DNA of 14,874 bases from CAKRZE01 sp045617585 (lineage in GTDB: Bacteria > Bacillota > Clostridia > Oscillospirales > CAG-272), in NCBI GenBank assembly GCA_045617585.1, contig JAZLIW010000187.1:1-14874 (forward strand), given 5' to 3'. The notes under the pieces were generated by a model. The model was not told the DNA's origin. It saw only the letters and a list, made by a program, of their open reading frames with translations, and did no database searches. Positions 7,365 to 13,028 of this stretch are shown here, piece by piece; within the stretch, counting starts at the first letter, position 1, and the number at the start of each line of letters is the position of its first letter. A program made the translations under genes and the position numbers.

Positions 7365-8108
7365 TCAGGCGTTCTCGGTCTCTGCCTTTTCTTCAGCAGC
7401 GGCTTCGCTGCCTTCCTCGAACTGCTCGCCCTGCTTGCCTTCGATCATGGCGTCGGCAAGGACGGAGGAGATGAGCTTGATCGCACGGATCGCGTCATCG
7501 TTGCCGGGGATGATATAATCTGCGTCATCGGGATCGCAGTTCGTATCGACGATCGCGACGACCGGGATACCGAGCTTCTTCGCTTCGAGAACGGCGATGT
7601 GCTCCTTGCGGGGGTCAACGATGAACACCGCGGAGGGCAGACGGTCCATGGACTTGATACCGCCGAGGTTCTTCTCGAGGTCGGTCATTTCCTTGATGAG
7701 CTTGGCGACTTCCTTCTTGGGAAGAAGATCGAAGGTGCCGTCTTCCTTCATCTTTTCGAGGGACTTGAGGCGGGCGATGGACTTCTTGATGGTCTTGAAG
7801 TTCGTCAGCATACCGCCGGGCCAACGGACGTTGACGTAGTACTGACCGCAGCGGGTAGCCTCTTCCTTGATCGCATCGGCAGCCTGCTTCTTGGTGCCGA
7901 CGAACAGGAGAGAGCCGCCTTCGGCGGACAGGTCACGGACGAACATATACGCCTCTTCAAACTTCTTGACGGTCTTCTGGAGGTCGATAATGTAGATGCC
8001 GTTTCTTTCGGTGAAGATGTACTCCGCCATTTTGGGGTTCCATCTTCTCGTGTGGTGACCAAAGTGGACACCTGCTTCGAGGAGCTGCTTGATCGTGATG
8101 ATTGCCAT
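7365..8108 (-). CDS. rpsB: 30S ribosomal protein S2
   Basis: This is a small-subunit ribosomal protein needed for S1 binding and mRNA docking in bacteria. It has 247 residues from the ATG at 8108. Family motifs are LLEAGVHFGHHTRRWNPKM at 9-27, YIFTERNGIYIIDLQKT at about 30-46, VRWPGGMLTNFKTI, and near the end IVDTNCDPDDADYIIPGNDDAIRAI. The tail is acidic and Ala/Glu-rich, common in Firmicutes. A longer reading frame to 8159 exists, but the start at 8108 matches the family N-terminus and has AGAAAGGA upstream. It is the first gene of the rpsB-tsf unit, with an approximately 90-base structured leader. Confidence 0.98.
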   Translation of the reverse strand: MAIITIKQLLEAGVHFGHHTRRWNPKMAEYIFTERNGIYIIDLQKTVKKFEEAYMFVRDLSAEGGSLLFVGTKKQAADAIKEEATRCGQYYVNVRWPGGMLTNFKTIKKSIARLKSLEKMKEDGTFDLLPKKEVAKLIKEMTDLEKNLGGIKSMDRLPSAVFIVDPRKEHIAVLEAKKLGIPVVAIVDTNCDPDDADYIIPGNDDAIRAIKLISSVLADAMIEGKQGEQFEEGSEAAAEEKAETENA

Positions 8109-8139
8109 GTTTCTTTTTTCCTTTCTTCGGTTGTTCCAC

Positions 8140-8182
8140 CACGGCTCCGTACAACGCAAAAAGCACCGAAAAAAGAGCCGTG
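8140..8182 (-). promoter_or_regulatory. rpsB 5' leader hairpin (candidate autoregulatory element)
   Basis: Within the leader between promoter and rpsB, CACGGCTC (8140-8147) pairs perfectly with GAGCCGTG (8175-8182) across a 27-base loop rich in T and A on the transcript. Ribosomal protein operons are often autoregulated through such leaders, but I do not recognise a known S2 leader motif here. Confidence 0.45.
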
Positions 8183-8203
8183 TGTGTATTTAGACCATCG
8201 GTT

Positions 8204-8232
8204 ATTATACCATATCTTATCAGGAGATGCAA
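8204..8232 (-). promoter_or_regulatory. sigma-A-type promoter of rpsB-tsf
   Basis: On the minus strand TTGCAT (8227-8232), a 17-base spacer, then a perfect TATAAT (8204-8209). This predicts a transcription start near 8197 and a leader of about 90 bases. Confidence 0.88.
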
Positions 8233-8303
8233 GTTTTTCGGCAAAGTTCAGAAAATATTTACATTTGCCCTTCCCACCCTGCCATTCTTGGCCGTTTTCT
8301 TCA

Positions 8304-8330
8304 AAAACCGGCGTGCAAACCGACGGTTTT
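8304..8330. promoter_or_regulatory. inverted repeat next to the dehydrogenase-operon promoter (candidate operator)
   Basis: AAAACCG (8304-8310) and CGGTTTT (8324-8330) form a perfect inverted repeat with a 13-base centre. It ends three bases before the -35 box at 8334. Its position suits an activator or repressor of the accessory operon; no regulator gene is in the window. The rest of the interval between the two divergent promoters (8233-8303) shows nothing recognisable. Confidence 0.35.
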
Positions 8331-8333
8331 CTG

Positions 8334-8362
8334 TTGACTTTTGTGAATAAAAAGAGTAAAAT
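8334..8362 (+). promoter_or_regulatory. sigma-A-type promoter of the dehydrogenase/isomerase/binding-protein operon
   Basis: TTGACT (8334-8339), a 17-base spacer, then TAAAAT (8357-8362). It predicts a leader of about 55 bases before the ATG at 8426 and is divergent from the rpsB promoter. Confidence 0.85.
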
Positions 8363-8425
8363 AGGAAGGAACGGGCAAACCCGCCCTCGAATACGACATG
8401 AAAACCGAAAAGGAGATCTCATCCT

Positions 8426-9481
8426 ATGGAAAAGAAAAGAATCGGCATCATCGGCTGCGGAAACATCAGCAACTGCCATATGCACGGGTACCGTCAGATG
8501 CCCGACCGCTGTGAGGTCGTTGCCGCCTGCGATATCGACGAAAACAAGGTCAAAGCGTACGCCGCGCACTACGGTATCCCGCACTGGTATACCGACGCGG
8601 AAGAAATGATGAAGAACGAGAAGCTCGACCTCGTCAGCGTCACGACGTGGAACGCCGCGCACAAGATCTGCACGATCACCGCTCTGAAGGGCGGCGCGGA
8701 CGTCATCTGCGAAAAGCCGATGGCGATGAACGCCGCGGAAGCGCAGGAAATGGTCGACACCGCGAAGGAGACCGGGCATCTGCTGCAGATCGGCTTCGTC
8801 CGCCGCTTCGGTGAAGACGCCGACGCCGTGAAGAAGCTGACCGACGAGGGCGTCTTCGGCGATATCTATTACGCCAAGGCGACTTACCTCCGCAAGTCCG
8901 GCTGCCCCGGCGGCTGGTTCGGTGACAAGGCGTTCTCCGGCGGCGGTCCGCTGATCGACCTCGGCGTTCACGTCATCGACCTGACCCGTTATCTCGCCGG
9001 TTGCCCGAAGCCCGTCGAGGCCTTCGGCATGACCTACGACAACCTCGGCCCGCACCGCGCGGACGGTGCCGAAAAGGCGTGGAGCGTGGAAGAGGGCGGT
9101 CATCCCTACACCGTCGAGGATTTCACCACCGCGATGATCAAGTTCGATAACGGCTTCACGATCTCGGTCGAAGCAAGCTTCAACCTCAACATCCGAGGCG
9201 ACGTCGGTGAGGTCCAGCTCTTCGGTACCAAGGCGGGCACCAACATGAACGACATGAATATCATCGCCGTCAAGGATCATCAGTTCGTCGAATTCACGCC
9301 CGAAGGCGAGAAATCCTTCCGCTTCACGCCCGCGTTCGACGCCGAGATCAAGGGCTTCGTCGACGCTTCCGAGGGTCTGGTCCCCTGCCGTGCCACCGCG
9401 GAGGACGGGCTCTGCCTGATGAAGATCATCGACGCGATCTACGAGTCCGCAAGGGTCGGTCATTCCGTCGCCATCAACTGA
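8426..9481 (+). CDS. Gfo/Idh/MocA-family NAD(P)-dependent oxidoreductase (sugar/polyol dehydrogenase type)
   Basis: This is a cytosolic dehydrogenase of the glucose-fructose oxidoreductase / inositol dehydrogenase family. Members oxidise or epimerise sugars, inositols or sugar acids using NAD(P). At 351 residues it has full family length. The N-terminal Rossmann fold begins with RIGIIGCGNIS at 5-15, and acidic Asp36 ends the second strand (ACDID), which favours NAD over NADP by family rules. The conserved EKP motif is at 96-98 with catalytic-region Lys97. The C-terminal domain has GGGPLIDLGVHVIDL at 172-186, with the expected Asp178 and His182 for substrate binding and proton relay. AAAGGAG (8409-8415) lies 10 bases before the start. 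It is the first gene of a three-gene operon with an isomerase and a binding lipoprotein. Substrate specificity cannot be assigned; inositol, a keto-sugar or a hexuronate-type compound are all possible. Confidence 0.93.
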   Translation: MEKKRIGIIGCGNISNCHMHGYRQMPDRCEVVAACDIDENKVKAYAAHYGIPHWYTDAEEMMKNEKLDLVSVTTWNAAHKICTITALKGGADVICEKPMAMNAAEAQEMVDTAKETGHLLQIGFVRRFGEDADAVKKLTDEGVFGDIYYAKATYLRKSGCPGGWFGDKAFSGGGPLIDLGVHVIDLTRYLAGCPKPVEAFGMTYDNLGPHRADGAEKAWSVEEGGHPYTVEDFTTAMIKFDNGFTISVEASFNLNIRGDVGEVQLFGTKAGTNMNDMNIIAVKDHQFVEFTPEGEKSFRFTPAFDAEIKGFVDASEGLVPCRATAEDGLCLMKIIDAIYESARVGHSVAIN

Positions 9482-9494
9482 AAGGAGCCTTCTT

Positions 9495-10220
9495 ATGGAA
9501 TACGGTCTTCAGCTTTACAGCATCCGCGACCTTACCGGAAAGGACTTTGAGGAAGCGATCCGCGTTACCGCCGGCATCGGCTACAAAAAAGTCGAGTTCG
9601 CCGGGTTCTTCGGCAGGACCGCGGAGCAGGTCAAGGCGCTCCTTGAGGAGAACGGCCTGACCGCGATCGGCACGCACTCCGGCTGGGAGGGACTGACGAA
9701 GGACAATATCCGCGCCTCCATCGAGTACCACCACAAGATCGGCTGCACGAACTACGTCGTTCCCGGCGCCGATCTCTCGGACGCCGCCAAGCTCAGCGCT
9801 TTCATCGACGTGATGAACGCCGCGCAGCCCGTTCTCGCCGCCGAGGGCATCGCACTCCACTACCATAATCATTCGCACGAGTTCCGTCCGAACAACGACG
9901 GTCAGATCATCCACGAAGAGCTCCAGAAGCGCACCTCCCTGCTCTTCGAGATCGACACCTACTGGGCGTACAACGCCGGCGTCGATCCGATCGCGCTCCT
10001 CACGAAGCTGTCCGACCGCGTCCGTCTGATCCACATCAAGGACGGCGACGCGAACTGCCGCGGCTTCCCGCTCGGACAGGGCACCGCACCCGTTCCCGCG
10101 GTCTACGCTTACGCGAAGGAGCACGGCATCGAGATGATCGTCGAGAGCGAGACCCTCTCTCCCGACGGACCCACCGAGGCAAAGATCTGCTTCGACTGCC
10201 TGAAATCGCTCGAAAAGTAA
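9495..10220 (+). CDS. sugar phosphate isomerase/epimerase family protein (xylose-isomerase-like TIM barrel)
   Basis: This is a metal-dependent TIM-barrel protein of the AP endonuclease 2 / xylose isomerase-like superfamily, related to IolE, IolI and hydroxypyruvate isomerase. It has 241 residues, one compact barrel with no signal peptide, so it is cytosolic. The N-terminus GLQLYSIRDL (4-13) is typical. Candidate metal and substrate residues lie in YHNHSHEF (123-130), FEIDTYW (151-157, Asp154), LIHIKDGD (178-185, His180) and MIVESE (214-219, Glu218). AAAGGAG overlaps the end of the preceding gene (9481-9487), 13 bases separate the two genes, and translation is probably coupled. Such proteins are commonly encoded beside Gfo/Idh/MocA dehydrogenases and act on the same keto-sugar or inositol-derived intermediate. 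The precise reaction is unknown. Confidence 0.9.
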   Translation: MEYGLQLYSIRDLTGKDFEEAIRVTAGIGYKKVEFAGFFGRTAEQVKALLEENGLTAIGTHSGWEGLTKDNIRASIEYHHKIGCTNYVVPGADLSDAAKLSAFIDVMNAAQPVLAAEGIALHYHNHSHEFRPNNDGQIIHEELQKRTSLLFEIDTYWAYNAGVDPIALLTKLSDRVRLIHIKDGDANCRGFPLGQGTAPVPAVYAYAKEHGIEMIVESETLSPDGPTEAKICFDCLKSLEK

Positions 10221-10259
10221 GTCCTGTGCCGAAACGGCGAAAGGTTTGAATTTTTAAGA

Positions 10260-11750
10260 ATGAAAAAAGCTTTTTTTCTCCGTCTCTTTGCCCTGCTCCT
10301 TGCCCTTTTGACGATGGCAGCGGTCTTCACCGGATGCGTATCGGAGAAGGGGCCCGAAAAGGACACCCTCCCGCCCGAGACCGAAGGAACGCCGGAAAGC
10401 GAGCTCGTCCATGCCGATCTTCCCGACCTCACGTTCGACGGATATACGTACACCGTCCTGCACTGGTACCTCGAGGGCTGGGAATCGCGTAAGAACATGG
10501 ATATCTACGCCGAGAGCGTCACCGGCGACCCGATCAACGACGTGGTCTACACGCGCAACACCCGTCTGACGCAGAAGTACGATTTCGAGATCGACTACTC
10601 CACGGAGCTCTATAACGAGGTCATCAGCAAGATGCGTTCCGCCGTCGCCACGAACGACGACCTCTACGATCTGGTCTACGCGCGCCTCGTTGACGTGCCG
10701 AGCGTCGTGGTCGAGGGCGACTGCCTCGACTTTGAGACCGCCTTTGAATACGTTGATCTTGACAAGCCCTACTGGGACCAGAATATCCGTCACGAGCTTT
10801 CCTTCGGCGGGCGGAACTACCTGATGGCGTCCTCCTATAACGTCACGGACGAGGACGCGACCGCGGGCATGGCGTTCAACAAGAGGATCCTTGCAGATAA
10901 CGGCGTCACCGACGTTTACGCCCTCGCCTCCGCGGGGAACTGGACGTTTGACACCCTTGAGGACATCATGCAGGGCTTCGAGAGCGACGTGAACGGCGAC
11001 GGCAAACTGGTGGAAGACGAGGACGTCTTCTCCTTCCTCGGCGGCTCCGACGTTGCCACCTCCTTCTTCTTCGGCGGCAGCGGGCGTCTGACCGTCAAGG
11101 ACAACTGGGACTATCCCGAGTACGTTTTCTCGCAAGAGGACAACATCAACGTCTTCACCCGCGTCTGCGATATCATGTACGAGCCCAACTTCCTGAACCA
11201 TCACGCGATCGCCAACACCGACAGCATCTACTACCGTCAGCTTTTCATCGACGGTCACGGTCTGTTCTTCTGGATGCGCATGGACGACGCCCGCGCGATG
11301 CGAGGCGAGGAAAGCATCGACTTCGGTATCCTACCGTCTCCGAAATACGACGAAAGTCAGAACGATTATATCAGCATGATCTCCCGTCACACGACCGGCT
11401 TCATGTCCGTTCTCTCCTGCGAGCTGAATCCCGATATCGTCGGCTTCATCATGGAAGCGATGGCAGCCGCCTCCCATTACGATCTGACCCACGCGTATTA
11501 CGACGTCACGCTGAAAACCAAATCCGCCCGCGACGACGAGTCCCAGGAGATGCTGGATCTCATCTTCGCGCACCGGATGGTCGATATCGGCGAGGTCATG
11601 AACTTCGGCGGATTCGCCACCACGATGCAGAACTATATGACGAAAAACCCCGGCAAGTACAATATCGTATCCGCCTACGCAAGCGACGAGCAGAAGATCG
11701 CGAGCGCCGTCGAAGAGTTTATCGGAAAGATCGAAAAGATCGGCGGCTGA
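10260..11750 (+). CDS. extracellular solute-binding lipoprotein (ABC sugar-transporter type), no permease nearby
   Basis: A 496-residue secreted lipoprotein resembling family-1-type (sugar/oligosaccharide) ABC substrate-binding proteins. It begins with a Lys-Lys signal peptide, a hydrophobic stretch from about 5 to 24, and the lipobox FTGC with lipidated Cys26. An acidic/Pro/Thr linker (27-50) follows. The mature part has FDGYTYTVL at 59-67 and features usual for these proteins: NDVVYTRNTRLTQKYDFEI (93-111), DDLYDLV (133-139), MAFNKRIL (204-211) and NWTFD (227-231). Residues 243-254 form a DxNxDG loop like an EF-hand calcium site. The nearest Shine-Dalgarno (AAAGG, 10240-10244) is weak and 15 bases away. 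It is 39 bases after the isomerase gene and is followed by a hairpin at 11777-11810. No permease or ATPase lies downstream, so its transporter must be elsewhere or it acts as a sensor; this is inference. Confidence 0.88.
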   Translation: MKKAFFLRLFALLLALLTMAAVFTGCVSEKGPEKDTLPPETEGTPESELVHADLPDLTFDGYTYTVLHWYLEGWESRKNMDIYAESVTGDPINDVVYTRNTRLTQKYDFEIDYSTELYNEVISKMRSAVATNDDLYDLVYARLVDVPSVVVEGDCLDFETAFEYVDLDKPYWDQNIRHELSFGGRNYLMASSYNVTDEDATAGMAFNKRILADNGVTDVYALASAGNWTFDTLEDIMQGFESDVNGDGKLVEDEDVFSFLGGSDVATSFFFGGSGRLTVKDNWDYPEYVFSQEDNINVFTRVCDIMYEPNFLNHHAIANTDSIYYRQLFIDGHGLFFWMRMDDARAMRGEESIDFGILPSPKYDESQNDYISMISRHTTGFMSVLSCELNPDIVGFIMEAMAAASHYDLTHAYYDVTLKTKSARDDESQEMLDLIFAHRMVDIGEVMNFGGFATTMQNYMTKNPGKYNIVSAYASDEQKIASAVEEFIGKIEKIGG

Positions 11751-11776
11751 TCCCTTCCCTCCGTCCGTCACAAAAC

Positions 11777-11813
11777 AAGGGGCTGTCTCATATCCGTGAG
11801 GCAGCCCCTTTGA
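11777..11813 (+). terminator. hairpin terminator after the solute-binding-protein gene, probably bidirectional
   Basis: A 14-bp stem with one G-T pair (11777-11790 with 11797-11810) and a 6-base loop TATCCG. The T tract is short on the plus strand (ends CCCCTTT); the minus-strand exit TTGTTTTG is more T-rich. It is placed 26 bases after the stop at 11750, between convergent units. Confidence 0.7.
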
Positions 11814-11861
11814 CGTGTCCCGAAGAAAAAACACGGCGTCCGGCCATTTCCAAAAAAAGCG

Positions 11862-11904
11862 TAAAAAAAGCCTCGGAAGCGTCTTTACGGACACTTCCGA
11901 GGCT
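11862..11904 (-). terminator. intrinsic terminator of the tRNA-Ser gene
   Basis: An 11-bp perfect stem AGCCTCGGAAG/CTTCCGAGGCT (11869-11879 with 11894-11904) is extended by GTC/GAC inside. On the minus strand the hairpin runs straight into a stretch of T (11863-11869). The first base of the stem is the terminal A of the encoded CCA. Confidence 0.92.
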
Positions 11905-11994
11905 GGCGGAGAAAGAGAGACTCGAACTCTCGCGCCGGTTTCCCGACCTACGCCCTTAGCAGGGGCGCCTCTTCACCAACTTGAGTACTTCTCC
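11904..11994 (-). tRNA. tRNA-Ser, anticodon GCT
   Basis: A 91-base tRNA including an encoded CCA (11904-11906). The acceptor stem is GGAGAAG with TTTCTCC (one G-T pair) and discriminator G. The D arm is CTC/GAG, and the anticodon stem CGCCC/GGGCG encloses loop CTGCTAA (anticodon at 11958-11960). A long class II variable arm, as required for serine, lies before the T arm GAGAG-TTCGAGT-CTCTC. It reads AGC and AGU codons. It stands alone with its own promoter and terminator. Confidence 0.97.
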
Positions 11995-12029
11995 TTGGTG
12001 CAGTAGGTTTTTCTTCACTTGTGCGTATC

Positions 12030-12058
12030 ATTATAGCACATTCGCCCGTGTTTGGCAA
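12030..12058 (-). promoter_or_regulatory. promoter of tRNA-Ser(GCT)
   Basis: On the minus strand TTGCCA (12053-12058), a 17-base spacer ending in TGTGC, then a perfect TATAAT (12030-12035). The predicted start leaves a 5' extension of roughly 28 bases before the mature tRNA at 11994, to be removed by RNase P. Confidence 0.88.
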
Positions 12059-12099
12059 GGAAAAAATTATAAACATTTTGTGAACAATAGAGTGATGTC

Positions 12100-12136
12100 A
12101 AAAAGACCGCCGCGCGGATGCGCAGCGGTCCTTTTT
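12100..12136 (-). terminator. intrinsic terminator of the discoidin-domain lipoprotein gene
   Basis: Outer stem GACCGC/GCGGTC (12105-12110 with 12125-12130), one C/A mismatch, and inner stem GCGC/GCGC around GGAT. Five A on the left and CTTTTT on the right make it usable in both directions. On the minus strand it follows the stop at 12153. Confidence 0.9.
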
Positions 12137-12152
12137 CATGAAGTACGATCGA

Positions 12153-12809
12153 TCAGGCGAGATCACCGAGAATGGTGAGCTCGGAGATCTGGTAGATCAC
12201 GGTAGGAGCTTCAGTCGTGCCGTTCTTGGTGAAGTTGATCTTGTAGTAGGAGTAAGCAGCAGGAGAGTCGATCTCGAAGATCTCGGACTCGGTGAAGAAC
12301 TCGGTAATGGTCTCGGCACCCTCAACGGTGTCGATCTCGGTCCATTCTTCCCCGTCGTTGGAGCCGTAGAAGGTCCAGTCGTTCGGATATCTCTCGGGAG
12401 AGTCGTTCGCGGAGGTGAAGGTGTAAGCGGTGATCTCGGCGGCCTCGGTCATCTGCCACTGGATGGAGATGCACTTGTCCTCGGTCTTGACGATCACGCA
12501 CCACTTGGTCTGGGAGTCGCCGTCGAAGAGCATCTTCGCATCCTCGGAGCCGTCTTCCTTGGCACCGACACCGTCAACGGAATCAACGTCGACCTTACCA
12601 GCAAGCTTGACGTACTTGTCAGCGTAGATGAGAGCGGGATCAACGGTCTCGGCAGGCTCGGTGGGAGCATCGGTCGCGGGTTCGGTAGGAGCGTCGGTCG
12701 CCGCAGGATCGGTTTCCTTCGCTGGTTCGTTGCCGCTGTCGCAGGAAGCAAGGCAGAAGATGCACGCGACCATGGTCAGGGCAAGAAGAATCGCAAGAAG
12801 CTTTTTCAT
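12153..12809 (-). CDS. lipoprotein with discoidin-like (F5/8 type C / CBM32-like) domain
   Basis: A 218-residue surface lipoprotein. The signal peptide (MKKLLAILLALTMVACIFCL) is followed by lipobox LASC with Cys23. Residues 24-56 are a disordered linker containing two exact copies of TDAPTEPA (38-45, 46-53). Residues about 75-217 look like an F5/8 type C beta-sandwich: LFDGDSQTKW (94-103), SIQWQM (115-120), ITAYTFTSANDSPERYPNDW (126-145), FYGSNDGEEWTEID (147-160), YYKINFTKNG (188-197) and ISELTILGD (208-216). Such domains bind glycans or cell surfaces, but there is no enzymatic domain, so it would be a free-standing binding module at the cell envelope. The ATG at 12809 has AAAGGA upstream, with an approximately 100-base leader. 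It is monocistronic. The ligand is unknown. Confidence 0.88.
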   Translation of the reverse strand: MKKLLAILLALTMVACIFCLASCDSGNEPAKETDPAATDAPTEPATDAPTEPAETVDPALIYADKYVKLAGKVDVDSVDGVGAKEDGSEDAKMLFDGDSQTKWCVIVKTEDKCISIQWQMTEAAEITAYTFTSANDSPERYPNDWTFYGSNDGEEWTEIDTVEGAETITEFFTESEIFEIDSPAAYSYYKINFTKNGTTEAPTVIYQISELTILGDLA

Positions 12810-12880
12810 GATAATTTTCCTTTCTTTTTCCGGGCTGTTTTCGTTTTTTCGCTTCCCTGCCCGTTTTCCGGAAAGCGGCG

Positions 12881-12899
12881 GAACGTGAAAAACACGTTC
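12881..12899. promoter_or_regulatory. leader hairpin or operator just downstream of the lipoprotein promoter
   Basis: A perfect 7-bp inverted repeat GAACGTG/CACGTTC with a 5-base A/T centre. It begins roughly ten bases after the predicted transcription start on the minus strand. It could be an RNA-stabilising 5' hairpin or a repressor site. Confidence 0.4.
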
Positions 12900-12915
12900 T
12901 CACAATAGTGGGAAC

Positions 12916-12944
12916 ATTATATCATAAGCTTTCTGAAATTGCAA
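12916..12944 (-). promoter_or_regulatory. promoter of the discoidin-domain lipoprotein gene
   Basis: On the minus strand TTGCAA (12939-12944), a 17-base spacer, then a perfect TATAAT (12916-12921). It is back to back with the promoter at 12975-13003; the two -35 boxes are 30 bases apart. Confidence 0.87.
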
Positions 12945-12974
12945 GATTTATTTTACAGTTTTTTCCGTATTTTC

Positions 12975-13003
12975 TTGAATCGGGCCGTTTTCCGTGCTAT
13001 AAT
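12975..13003 (+). promoter_or_regulatory. promoter of the M42 peptidase / Mrr-like operon
   Basis: TTGAAT (12975-12980), a 17-base spacer, then a perfect TATAAT (12998-13003). The leader is short, about 20 bases, before the ATG at 13029. Confidence 0.87.
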
Positions 13004-13028
13004 AGTCCAAAAAAGGAAAGGAATACGG

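Noticed and set aside
8109..8159. N-terminal extension of rpsB to an ATG at 8159
   Set aside because: The extra 17 residues match nothing in S2 and the Shine-Dalgarno site fits the start at 8108.
7338..8609. Plus-strand open frame spanning the rpsB complement and the start of the dehydrogenase gene
   Set aside because: It crosses two divergent promoters and two conserved genes in wrong frames; its composition is that of reverse-complemented ribosomal-protein codons.
7805..9463. Minus-strand open frame of 552 codons across the dehydrogenase gene and the rpsB leader
   Set aside because: It is antisense to a conserved Gfo/Idh/MocA gene, runs through the rpsB promoter, and lacks a ribosome binding site or family match. 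It is the longest open frame here but not a gene.
10254..11258. Minus-strand open frame of 334 codons opposite the solute-binding protein
   Set aside because: Val/Asp/Gly-rich antisense artefact of third-position GC bias; the sense strand has a signal peptide, lipobox and family motifs.
12651..12698. Two-copy 24-base tandem repeat considered as a repeat element
   Set aside because: It simply encodes the TDAPTEPA linker twice within the lipoprotein and has no sign of mobility.
12138..12908. Plus-strand open frame opposite the discoidin lipoprotein
   Set aside because: Gly/Val/Leu-rich translation from reverse-complemented linker and domain codons; it would have to start inside a terminator region without a promoter.
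12939..13028. N-terminal extension of the M42 peptidase to an ATG at 12939
   Set aside because: It overlaps both divergent promoters; the -10 box of the gene lies at 12998-13003, downstream of that ATG.
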